Below the pieces are notes generated by a model. That model made no database searches. It was not told the DNA's origin and saw only the letters and a list, made by a program, of their open reading frames with translations. Shown in pieces: positions 1-10,171 of a stretch of 64,000 bases of DNA. Every line of letters begins with the position of its first letter. Position 1 is the first letter of the stretch. The position numbers and the translations under genes are program-made. This DNA is from Linnemannia hyalina (taxonomy: Eukaryota > Mortierellomycota > Mortierellomycetes > Mortierellales > Mortierellaceae). Location: NCBI GenBank assembly GCA_019671135.1, contig JAHRHY010000008.1:62001-126000 (forward strand), given 5' to 3'.

Positions 1-204
1 TGTGGAAGTGCCGACAAGCTAAGGTATGCCGTGGGCGCTGTCCTTCGTTGTGTCGTCTTACTATTGTATACGTGAAAAACAGAATTAAGTGAGAGAAAAG
101 ACCAATCCATTTGGTAATGCGCATTACTACAAAAAACGTTGACTCGTCTCCTAAAATGAACCCTTTGCCGCTTCGTGCCAAGAAACCGCTAGGGGTAGGT
201 AATA

Positions 205-622
205 GTGTGACTATGGCGATGATGATCGACACCCCGGGCCTCACCCTAGGCAATAGCGAGCTCGGCCAGGGTTTGCATACAAAATGATGCCGCCCACCAA
301 CACGGCCGCTCCATGAACACTATTTACGCCAGTCCTTTCGGAGAGCATGTCCACAGAGCCGCCACACTCCCCTGTCATAAAAAAACATGAACAAGAATGT
401 AATGGCCCTGCCGCCTTGTGAGGCTAAGACTCTCCATTACTTTGCGTTGACTATGGCGACGCAGACCGACACCCTGGGTCATACCCTAACAATAACGGGC
501 AATCGCCAGGGATTGCATACAAAATGATGCAGTCCACCATACGCGGCCACTCCATGAACACTTGCAAGTCCTTGCGGCCAGCAGCCAGTCCTTTCAGAGA
601 GCATGTCCATAGAGTCGCCAAC
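205..622. repeat. Diverged direct repeat, two copies of about 160 bp
   Basis: Two copies of one segment lie at about 205-366 and 445-622. Both contain CTATGGCGA, then a GCATACAAAATGATG block, then GCGGCC or ACGGCCGC with CTCCATGAACAC, then AGTCCTTTC followed by AGAGCATGTCCA. The second copy has about 20 extra bases before the AGTCCTTTC block and many substitutions. No convincing reading frame is shared, so this looks like an old non-coding duplication or a repeat-family fragment. Confidence 0.75.
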
Positions 623-949
623 GCCTATCCTTGCTCATGGAAGAAAAGAGGCTGTTACTTACGAAAGGGATGGGATTTACGAAAGGGGGAAACAGGACAG
701 TGGGCGCGAGCGCGAGAATTACGTCACCGAAGTTAGTAGATCGCCCGCCTCACTCTGCGCTCAGCATGATGTTATAGGTTACGGAGGTATAGCAGAGCAC
801 GATGACTCGACGCTACTTTTTAACGGTTTTGCACCTTCCTGCGCCATCCTCCCATTTCATCACGCCTCTTTATCACTCACCATCCTTACACTTCTTTTTT
901 CATCCCTCTCACCTTTTTTCATCCCTCTCACCTTTTCTCATCCCTCTCA

Positions 950-1075
<126 letters not shown>

Positions 1076-1155
1076 GTAATGAATTTCGACTTGGGTGGAA
1101 TAGTTCCTTGTACATCGGGCAGAACTCCGACTATAGTAATTCTGTTCTTAAAACA

Positions 1156-1319
1156 CTGGTTCATTCTTAGCGAGTTTTCTGCTTAGTTCGCGGCGGAGAG
1201 GCGGAAAGTGGAGTGTGAATAGGATGGTAGTTTGTGTTTGAATGCTTAAACACATTATCGCTGGTTCTTTCTTAGCGAGTTTTCCGCTTAGTTCGCGGCG
1301 GGAAGGCGGAAAGTGGAGC
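1156..1319. repeat. Direct repeat of about 60 bp with an inner inverted repeat
   Basis: Two copies at 1156-1215 and 1261-1319 share CTTAGCGAGTTTT, then GCTTAGTTCGCGGCGG, then AGGCGGAAAGTGGAG. Within each copy TTTYYGC can pair with GCGGAAA. The second copy pairs fully; the first has a C-to-T change that would still pair as U-G in RNA. A further motif, ACCCGCGGCTTCGCTCGTGG at 1432-1451, resembles the GC-rich end of dispersed retroelements, but nothing else of such an element is visible. Confidence 0.65.
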
Positions 1320-2719
1320 ATAGTGTGTTAGATCGATTTCCTTTTTCCATGTCATCTCATTATGTGATAACGAAGAGCTAACCTGTCTTGTTTCGATCTT
1401 ATTACACTTTATGTAAACTCAACTAGAATAGTACCCGCGGCTTCGCTCGTGGAGGTGTGGATCAAGTGTGAATTGATTAAAAAGTGGTGGTGGTTGAATA
1501 TTAAAATTTTTATTTGTGTTTGTCAGTTCCTCATTTCTCACTCGCTTTTCTATTTCGTATTGCCCTCCCTTTCTTTTTTTTAACGTCAGATTTCCACAAA
1601 TCGTGCCGGCGTGCCAGGCCTAACTAATCCAAGCCACAGCCACGGGAAGGAGGTGTCAGACGGGACCCCTGGGAGCTCGAATGCCTATAGTTACACAACT
1701 TGGGTCGTATGAATGCCAGGAAGTGGCGAGCACCGAGCCAGCCCTCCGCATCCCCAACGCGACCTGTCGGGTCTGATGAGCCCTCTGTCAGTCGAGATCT
1801 CGGTCAAAAATTTTATGCAGCAGTCTCCTTTCTTCCACCAAATGCAACACCGTCTTGCCATGAACTTACTGTACAACCATCTCGTCCGCCTCACTCAGAC
1901 CTTGTTTGACAAATCGACTCGTTGCCTTGGCGGTCCAAATCCTGTCGGTATTCCTCCTTTGCTCAAACCCACCTTCCACTCTCGAGGTGTTATTCCTTGG
2001 GTCTTCCCCTATTCGACCGTCGCCCTAGCAATGTACGTGCCATATCTCCATCCTCCCAAAGTCCTCTATCGCTCTCACAATACCTTTTTTTCTTTTCGCT
2101 TTCCCTCTGCCAGGCGGTCAACGCATGTCGTGGTATTTTGTACTGGTATCAAAGGATGTAAAGGCAAAGACACTGTTGAAGGTCCAGGTGGTTGCAAGAA
2201 ATACCTCTGAAAAGGCTTTGCAATTCAGCAAGGGATGCTTCGATGGCTGGCATTTTGACTCTTAGCAGCATACAGAGAAGCGTAGATTAGCGACTGTGCG
2301 TTCGACATGCTCCTGCATATTCAAAATAAATAATTAAATCGCGCATCAATAAAAAGAAAGAAGAATGTAGAATAGTTGTAGGTGTTATCGTAACTGCTTA
2401 CCTCTGTCCAATGTAAAGCACCCCAATGAGAGCGACCACGCTCATCAATCCCTAGATCATGTACACTGTGTCGCCCTGCTCCTTAACAGCAGCTATTCTA
2501 TTTCCAAAAACATGTAGATCAACAGGAACATTATGAGTGCAAAGGAAACATGTGCAGCAAGGGTAACATAGGCAGCAGGGGCAACAGAAGCAGCAGGAGC
2601 AGCAAGGACTGTGGAAGGAGTAGGAGAAAGAGATTCTACAACGATCATGCGCTGCCTGCTCATAAGGTAATCCGAATGAGTTGTACGATGGTGACCAAGT
2701 TGTATGCAAGCATTAAATT
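1320..2719. other. Region without a recognisable gene
   Basis: Overlapping short frames occur on both strands at 1690-2210, but none shows a conserved domain, a good start or joinable exons. A glycine/alanine-cysteine-like frame on the minus strand near 2450-2720 comes from a GCAG/AGC-rich stretch at 2560-2620. I see no gene here. Confidence 0.5.
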
Positions 2720-3484
2720 TCATAGCAGAGGACTGAGGCTGGCATTATGCAATGCAATGGCAATAGCTCGCTCACGTTGCCTAAATAGGTCGGAATGGTT
2801 GGCGTTGGGTTGGAACCATGTGTGGCTGCCACGATCATGCGTGACTGGGACAGCCTGTGTCCGCCGGCTGTTCTCCTTCAGCATGTCGTCGTTGTCGCAT
2901 ATGTTACCTAAATGGGTAGGAATGGTAGGCATCAGGCTGGAAGCATTCTCCCGATACCAATGCCTCCGCCGCCTGATCGATGGCCCATGTTCACTTCCCT
3001 CGCCCGCCCACTCAACCGTTGTCTGAGTTGTAGTCTCGAACGATTGAACCACGTCAGCAATTGCAGCGTAAGCATCCTCGTCTGAAATAGTATCAAAGCT
3101 TGTTTCACAGTTGTTACCATTATAAAATTGAGTTGTGCTGCAAAGAAGCGAGGATCCGAGTAATTGTATTCTGTTTAGCCTGATTACCGTTTGTTTTTCT
3201 TTATAGTAGGGACGATAACGACTTGTCGACCTTTGGTGATCGGTTCTATGGCACGTGGTACACCTGGTGATGGAGGAAGAAGACGAAGAGGAAGAGGAGG
3301 ACGAAGAGGAGGAGGTGGAGGGGGTGATGGTATTGGGTTTGGGTTTGGTGGTGATAGTGTTGGCCCGCTTGCGCTTGGTGGAAGTGGAAAGCGAGGAGGG
3401 TGAGGAGGATCGGTTGCAGAGAACGTGACAGACTTGGTCGGCCGCAACCTTGTTGAGTTGGTCGCCTGGCCCGTCTGTATCCAT
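2720..3484 (-). CDS. Hypothetical protein with a broken zinc-knuckle-like motif (doubtful)
   Basis: A 254-residue open frame. The N-terminal third is Ser/Thr/Lys-rich with a run of about 14 serines. It is followed by CTTCHRTDHQ, which resembles the start of a CX2CX4HX4-6C zinc knuckle; a residue that would complete it appears to be Arg (SRYRP) rather than Cys. Knuckles of this form are common in transposon-encoded proteins. The remainder is not recognised. The DNA has an internal diverged repeat (a CCTAAAT-GG-GGAATGG-TGG block at about 2780 and 2908). No start context or introns support it strongly, so it may be a relic or a chance frame. Confidence 0.2.
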   Translation of the reverse strand: MDTDGPGDQLNKVAADQVCHVLCNRSSSPSSLSTSTKRKRANTITTKPKPNTITPSTSSSSSSSSSSSSSSITRCTTCHRTDHQRSTSRYRPYYKEKQTVIRLNRIQLLGSSLLCSTTQFYNGNNCETSFDTISDEDAYAAIADVVQSFETTTQTTVEWAGEGSEHGPSIRRRRHWYRENASSLMPTIPTHLGNICDNDDMLKENSRRTQAVPVTHDRGSHTWFQPNANHSDLFRQRERAIAIALHNASLSPLL

Positions 3485-4796
3485 TCAAGTTCATAGAGGG
3501 AGAGACATCGACATCGAAGGTGGAGGTGGAAGTAAGAGGGATACGGTGATTGGAAGGCATGCTGGTGATAGGTCGGGAGTGGTCCAAGTGTGGTGAATGA
3601 ATGATTAACGTGAGCGGAGGAGGTCAATGAAAATGAAAAAGAAAAGGCATAAACGCGTGCGACATGACATTCAATGGAAAAAAAGTGAGATGTCTGTGTC
3701 TGTGCCACATGGCTTCTTTTATCGATTGCACCCAGCGGAGAACCTCCTATGTGGTTTGTTAAGGGTACTTTCATATACTTCACCTGTACTATGCGCCTGT
3801 AGGAAAATAGAGTAGAATAGTGCAGATCTAACCATGCAGTACAATACACCATTGTTTTATATTGATGCACTTATCTTGTTAACCAGAAGAGTAGTAGCAC
3901 ATAGCAATACATGGAACATATGGACGCAATGTTGAGCGATTTATTGTATCTGTTCCTGTCTTTTTAGTAAAACAAGAGAAACATGAAGCATGGCCAAAAA
4001 TAAACCTGTACATGCTGACATGCACCCTAATCTCGCCATTCCTGTCAGTCAAGGAGATAACCGCGACTTGCCTGCGTAGAACGGGAACAAAGATACGAGG
4101 CGAGGGCGCCGTAGTCGTTGGGGAAGCTTGCTTCTAAACCAAAGATAACAAAGCGATGAGAACGTGTCAGTCTTTGTAGAGTTGAATGTAGACAGTGCGC
4201 CCAGCCATGGTCATCAGGACAGACGTCATTGCCGAAAGAGAGCGCGTAACTACGCCTCGCCCTTTGTGAAGACGGGTGTGCGTGGCTCCTGTGGTCCTGG
4301 AGAGGGCGATGGGTGACAATCTTGAAGATGAAGGACAAAGACAAGTCAGAAAAAGACTTTGATGATCCACCCTCTCCAGGTTCGCGTGACTGTTGTCTGG
4401 CCACGCGGGCATTTTTAAGCTTAACACATCTCTTGTTCACATCTTTTCTCTTTATCACCTTTCTTCCCTTCCTTCCGCCTCTTCCCATCAACCACACATC
4501 ACACTCTCCTTTCACACCTTTCCTCACCCAACACCCCTCACTTGTCTTTTCGCACACCCACAATCTTTTTTTCGTCTTCCTCATCAGCTCCATCAAGGTA
4601 CAGTGCACCATCGCTGAGAACATCAGGACACCGGAAAAGCCAACAAGAACAATAAAGAACATCCAAATAAAAGGAGCGTACCCTTGTTGTTCCACCAGGT
4701 CATTCAAAAGACAGGAATCAGCATAGTATTACCCTTCGACAAACCCCAGGACTCTTTTGCAGTTCGACCTCGTCGGCGTTACCCACTGCTATTGCA
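3485..4796. other. Intergenic region; one minus-strand membrane-like frame
   Basis: No confident gene. On the minus strand at about 4590-4707 a frame reads through a hydrophobic stretch (FIWMFFIVLVGFSGVLMF) followed by a basic segment. It has no ATG in a good context and is closed upstream by a stop, so I do not annotate a gene. The plus strand at 4430-4600 is CT-rich and may be the leader of the gene that follows. Confidence 0.35.
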
Positions 4797-5075
4797 ATGA
4801 CTTCTCACAAGGATGAAACGTCAGCCAGAACGAAGCGATTCCCTTATCGAGCAGGTTTAAACAAGACATGTGAACTAACCGACTCTTGTGTGTCCTATTT
4901 GTCTTCTCCAGCGTCTCAGTAGCGCACGGACGGTCAACTCTCTCTACAAGCTCCGCGGAAAGTCGTTGTCCCAGTGAGGTAAGAAGCCGCTTTGAGCTTA
5001 ATTTTTGCCACCATTTCCACAGAATGACTCACCGCATTACATTGTCCTTCCTGTTTTATCATCTACAATACTTAG

Positions 5076-5551
5076 GATACAAGATGAAAGGCGTTGCGTT
5101 TAATGACGCGACCATGTGGCTGAACAGTCCATACACAACCGAAATGGACAGGAATACCATAATAGTATGCGTTGAAGCGGAATTACCTGAACACATCCAA
5201 GAAAAATTCCTCAATCTCCTTAAGTTCCACAAGAAGACTCCTTTGTTTTTGCACGGGACAAGAAATCATGGGGAGCGAAAGAAAAGGATACGGGAGATGA
5301 ACATGGCTCCTGGGATATACCTAGTACTTGATATACAAACAGTCGCAGACGAAAGCATTGTTCTTCATGAGTTTAACAAGGCAAATATTTATCCCGGCAA
5401 GATAAGGCCACAATTTGTTAGATTTGGTATGACCCAGGGGGTACGATATATGACATGGGTGTTAGATGAGATAAGGTGTTTGCCCGATGATCATGTCGAT
5501 CGTGTGGATTACACTAAGATATACTTTCCTGAACTTGTTGACCAACAGTAA
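5076..5551 (+). CDS. Unrecognised protein, C-terminal exon (possibly a gene fragment)
   Basis: About 157 residues read cleanly from a good acceptor (TACTTAG before 5076) to a stop at 5549-5551. The sequence is well mixed and globular, with KGVAFNDATMW near its start, a TPLFLHGTRNHGERKKRIR segment and a C-terminal acidic/aromatic tail. Candidate upstream pieces exist: an ATG at 4797, a GT...CTAAC...CAG intron at about 4854-4910, and another donor at about 4979 with an acceptor at 5021. Their reading frames do not join without a stop, so the 5' part is either differently spliced or decayed. I do not recognise the family. The short secreted-peptide frame lies 64 bases downstream on the same strand. 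Confidence 0.45.
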
Positions 5552-5615
5552 ACTTTTTTAAAAGCCATAAGGGCATTGAGTCACATTCCTCACATAGCCA
5601 GCTAAATCTGAAGTC

Positions 5616-5771
5616 ATGCACAAGCTATTGGCCCTAGCCGTGATCGTCCAGTTTGTGGCATCAGTTCCAACTGTAGTATTCGACTATAATTGTACCCCAG
5701 GTGTTGCCTGTGCCGTTATGGCATCTGCGGTAGGTAAGGGTGTGTTAGGATTGGTGTCTATCAACGAGTAG
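5616..5771 (+). CDS. Putative small secreted peptide, 51 residues
   Basis: An ATG-initiated frame of 51 residues, too short for common length cut-offs. The N-terminus has the shape of a secretion signal: Met-His-Lys, then a hydrophobic core (LLALAVIVQFVASV), then a small-residue region suitable for signal peptidase near residues 17-20. The mature part would be about 32 residues with two cysteines (YNCTPGVAC) and a Gly/Ala/Val-rich tail. It might continue by splicing at the GTAGGTAAGG near 5731. A chance hydrophobic frame is possible. No family is recognised. Confidence 0.4.
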   Translation: MHKLLALAVIVQFVASVPTVVFDYNCTPGVACAVMASAVGKGVLGLVSINE

Positions 5772-6415
5772 AAGAACTGATTCAATGAACTTGCTTATTT
5801 TAAAGCGATGTCGATGACGATTCTACAAAGTAACTTTGGTTAGGATTTCATGTGAACAATGAGGAGGAGAGAGTGTAACAATAGCGAGTCTTGAGAGCAG
5901 ATGGTTAGGATGAGAATGAGAAAAGTTGAGTGTCAAAAATCACTGTATATTGCTTCTTACTCTTTGGTCAAGTATGAATGCAGCATTTTTTTTTTAACTG
6001 ACTTGTGTTGCCTTTTGATCTTCCAATGTTGGCACCCTATCCTTGCTTCATTAGAATTCGAGGTCGCGTCGTTGATGCTTTGTTCCCTACCACTGCCCTG
6101 TTGCATGACTTTTTGTATTAAGGGATATGTTGTGCTTTAACTCTACGAAGTACGCATTTGAATGTTGTCTGCTGGGTCTCATATCGCACACACTTGAACT
6201 TAGTCCGTGGAAAGTAAATACATGGTCTTCTTCTTGTGTGCACAATTAAACTACAACAATTGTCAGAGTAAGAATGCAACACATGGAGGTAAACGCGATA
6301 AACACATATGAGCGTTTGGCATTTTTCTTTATTTTATTTTCTATTTTGAAACCCGATATTAGTGACCAAGGCGTAGTGCGAGTTGCTTGTTGATATTGTT
6401 GAATCCTATTACGCG
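5772..6415. other. Intergenic region
   Basis: AT-rich sequence without a convincing gene or repeat. A 79-residue plus-strand frame at 5901-6140 has a basic start and hydrophobic remainder, but no sign of conservation or splicing. Confidence 0.5.
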
Positions 6416-8340
6416 CTACCCTTGCTCTGGCATAATCTTATACGTTACTGGAGTGCCGAAACTATTGCATATCTGTGAGGATACAGCTGGCAAAAGTGGG
6501 CGCGAGCAGAGTCGGACCGATTCCTCAATGTCGGCTTTGAGATTCAAAAAAAAAACATTTATGACCATGGCTAGGCCACCCAGATCTTTGTGTGAGCGGG
6601 GAGCAAAGACTGTTGTATAGGAACGCATAATATAGAGGCCATTAGCCCCCAGCACCACGCTATAAATATCCGCCCGTAATCCTAAATGTACAAGAAACCA
6701 GTTAATATATAATAGCTCTCCAAAAGTAAAACAATCAGGCAGATTAAACAGTTCGTTCTCACTTACCAACAATTAACATTCCAAAAACTCTAACGGATGA
6801 GATGTCGATCTTTTGCTTAGCTAGAACGTCAATTGCATCTCTCACCTAACAGGCAAGCCTCTCGAGATCCGACTGAACAACAAGGCCTTGGGCGGTCTTT
6901 TGACCTCCGCAGTGAAGAGATGGCATTGATGACTTGGCAACGAGGCACAGATAAAAAAGTCTGGGCGTTGACTACGAAGACCAGGATCCAGATTTTTCGT
7001 CGCTTTGAAGGGGGGAAGTCACATCCCTATTACAAAAATAATAACAATTAGAAACAAACTCATATTACATTCCGAGAACCCAAAAACCCTATCTGCTGCT
7101 TTGGTCTTACCAGAACACGTTAAGGTGCTTCGCAGGGCAAATAAAGGTTGAGAAAAAAAGGTCAAACTTCTTCTTGATCAACCCAGCCTCATTGTCTTGA
7201 GAACTATCCCTCAGTGCAGATGTGCCAAGCATACTGTTCAAAAGGCTCTTGACATCCAAATCGCCATGCCACTGTAGTGTCCATCGACATAAGACATGTT
7301 ACCGATGTTGAATGCAATATCAAAAACGTCCTGTAATACCTGTGGCTTTACTCTCTGTTGTAGTACGTTTGGCAATATTGCAGACCAGAGAGCACTTCCG
7401 AGCTCGGAAAAGAGAGGACTGAGATTGTCACTCTCGCGTATCAGATAGGTATGATTGAGGGCCTACAACAATTGGGAAGAATAGTATGAGCTTTCGGTGC
7501 TACGAGAGCCTTGATATCTATATCTCCGATGTTGACTTACAAAGACTCGATGGGGGCATCCAAGTTTGGTAGTGCTGCGACAACTGACTGTCGAAAATCC
7601 CATAGGAGTTCGGCTATGTTCACATCATCAAGCACCCACGGGGTTCGCCAGGACGATGGGTAGTCAAGAACACCCTCTCCTGTATTGTAGATGACACCCC
7701 AGGGGACCCTTTGCTTGGTTGGTGTTATGGTGGGCGAGCGCGATGGCTGATAACTCTCATCAGTATCTAAAGACTGTGCCTCGTCCTGCTGTCCTTCGTC
7801 CTCTTCCCGGTCTTTGTCCGTCACTTCTTCTAGATATTCTGCCGCTGTCAGCCCAGTGTGTCTATCATTCTCTTCAGCAATGGACGCTGATCCAGGAACA
7901 AGGAAAAGGTTCTGATAGTCCAAGAGTTCAGCTGCTATCAGATTTACAAAAAAAAATGTTACTATCTCCACGCTACAAAAACATCATTCTTAAAATTGCG
8001 TCACTTCCTTACCGTAAGTTGTCTTCATCTTCTTGCTAAAATAGTCAAACGCTCTATCAATTGATTAATGGCGTTCACCTCAAGGCTGATCCGATGCTTT
8101 CTCTCGTTCCTCTTTTGAGTCTCTTTCAACTCATTGTCCTCGATTTGCGCCCAAAAAGATTCAGTCGCAGCCCCATGTCGCCATTCGCGGTGTGTCGCTT
8201 GTACTCCTGTTTCAGGTTTTCATGTTGGCTGTTTTCTACTATGGGTAAAATGACGTTCGCCCATCGCTTGTGTAAGGTTGACTTATCGGTGCTGAGTGGC
8301 GAACAGAATTCGAAATATTTGCAGTGGGTGATATTGGTCG
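6416..8340 (-). pseudogene. Multi-exon locus with a PD-(D/E)XK-like motif, probably decayed
   Basis: Read from 8340 down, several exon-like blocks lie in order. The block at about 7970-8330 needs a frame change (HKRWANVILPIVENSQ in one frame; FDYFSKKMKTTY, ending at a GTAAGG donor, in another). The frame at 7537-7971 holds an acidic linker, ends in DAPIESL and meets a GTAAGT donor. The block at 7463-7110 again needs a frame change. A block at 6890-6975 has RPDFFI, about 14 residues, then TAEVKRP, which fits the P-D...(D/E)XK nuclease signature. The frame then slips by one base into an exon ending at a GTAAGT donor (6767), which joins cleanly to the last exon, 6681-6416. At least three frame changes or stops point to a pseudogene, though unseen introns could remove some. 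Parent family not identified. Confidence 0.45.
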
Positions 8341-8589
8341 GATCAGTTAGACCGTCGAAATACTCTCATTTATTTATGCTGCTGAACTCCTGCTGCCATC
8401 TTTTCGTTGGATGCTTCCTTCTAGATTTATTGTGGCGAGTCGTCATGACGCTTAAAAGCGATTGAGAAGTAGAACTGCGTGAGTATAAAGTAGTTAAATG
8501 GACTACATGACAGACGTGTCGAACGTGTTAATTAAATTATCTCAGTGAGGAAGATATTGGGACGGCAACAACTAATTGATCAAACAAAC
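8341..8589. other. Spacer between two decayed loci
   Basis: AT-rich; no frame could be joined to either flank with confidence. It might hold the 5' part of the downstream minus-strand locus or the 3' part of the upstream one. Confidence 0.35.
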
Positions 8590-9807
8590 CTTAATGGCAA
8601 TGGGTCTTCTGGAGGCTCCTTGTGAGCTGTGATCTATCAAGATAACCGGATTCAATGGCGAGGCAGAATGACTCAAATCTTGTCAGCGACGGTTTGTAAA
8701 TCGAGTGCATACAGCTTAGAGTGTAAAGATGTTTAGATGCGCCAGCCCCATCCCACGCCACTGCTGGAACGCGACATGGGCAGTCACCTTGTGAGCATGC
8801 ACGACCATCACCAGCTCCTCTTCTGCAGTTTGAAGTGTTCGAAGAGGCGTTGGCTGGAAGACGGAGGCAGACACCTCTAGTTCTTCCCGACCGTCGTGCC
8901 ATGTTCTCCATTCAAACGCGAACTTGGAAGAAAGTCATTCACGCACTCATACCTTCAGCCATCCGTCTTTGGAGAGGATGGATAGGGGACGCAAGGAAAG
9001 GACAAGCAGGCATGTCACATACTTCTGCGCAACAGCGCAAAAATTGCAAACATAATTCATTCATATTTTTTTCAATGTCGATAGACCTTACCTCACTGCA
9101 AATATGGATAACAATAGTAAAATCCTCCTTTTCAGAGTCGATGGCACCCATATTCTGGGCGGCGTCTCTAGAGGCACCAGAAGTGCTCCTCTGAAAACCC
9201 CACGACATGTCTTCGAGCCAACCTCCCCCAATCTTCTCCAGGATTGCCTCAACTTCAGCATCATCCTCCGCCTTTTCTGTCTCTGCCTCATCATCTCCGT
9301 CCAAAAGACCCTATATCTTCCTCTCATGCTGCTCTCACTTCGTCCTGTCGTTCCCTCCAAGAACTGTCAGCGAGGACATCCATCAGGTCCTTGTCGTGGT
9401 TGGTACCATGATGAGCATGCAGGTACTGCATCTCTGCTGGCTTGAGAGCCGTTCCTGGAGCTGCTGCAGTTGATGGTACTTTTGATCGGAAAACACACCC
9501 TTGGGTCTTGTATTGGCACCCGTCTCTCGTTCGGGATACTTTTTTCACCCGTCGGTCCACGACACCCATCCCATAAGGAGTAGTCGAATTCTGGGTAACA
9601 AAACGGTTGGAGATAAAGCCATCCAACCTATCGGCCTCTCTGCCAGTCAGTCCGTCTGTTTTGAGCATCGTTGAGGCTGTCAACATAGTCGTCACCGGAT
9701 TCGGATGTGGTTCAGCCCCAGTCCTCGGGAAGTTTACAGTTGTACAAGGTACGCGCTGGCTCTACTTTGTAGAGGTTTCGGGATGAGTTGCAAACGTTTC
9801 ACAGGGT
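8590..9807 (-). pseudogene. Unrecognised multi-exon locus, frames interrupted
   Basis: From an acceptor (CAATTACAG) at 9807, a frame gives a Thr/Ser/Arg-rich start, then CQYKTQGCVF and a segment with the Cys/His pattern QYLHAHHGTNHD, ending at a stop at 9324. The next good block, an acidic stretch at about 9300-9095 ending in VIHICSE at a GTAAGG donor, is in another frame. It can join through two further small introns to KYVTCLL... and to FAFEWRTWHDGREELEV (about 8900-8780), after which stops appear. The Cys/His pattern might be a zinc-binding site. It may be the N-terminal half of the same ancestral gene as the locus at 6416-8340, but this is not shown. Confidence 0.35.
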
Positions 9808-10171
9808 CTGTAATTGTAATGGAGAAACAGTCAGCTCAGCAATTCACAACAGACAAAGAACAAAGAAACAGTTATTCAAGGGGTGGACCGGATTGTTGAT
9901 AAAATGAAGAGAAAGAAAATGTGCGCGAAGCAGAGGAGAGGGATGGAAAGAAAGGCAAGCTTCGATATTTTATTGCATCCCAGGTGCCTCTTCACAACGG
10001 ATGAAAAAGTAACGAGAAGGGTGATGGCGAATAGGTAAAGGGATGGAATGAAGGAAGTCGCGGGAAGAAGGACGGGAGAAGGGAGGGAAGCGTGATAGTT
10101 AAACAATGCACAATGATGCTATTGTTGTTGTCATGATAGTTCATTTTGAGGCAATTTATTTAACTGCGAGA
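9808..10171. other. Intergenic region
   Basis: Purine-rich on the plus strand at 9900-10100. Includes the 3' flank of the minus-strand gene that follows in coordinate order. No gene seen. Confidence 0.6.

Noticed and set aside
4590..4707. Minus-strand frame with a strong membrane segment
   Set aside because: No ATG in a suitable context, closed by an upstream stop and followed by low-complexity sequence; not enough to call a gene.
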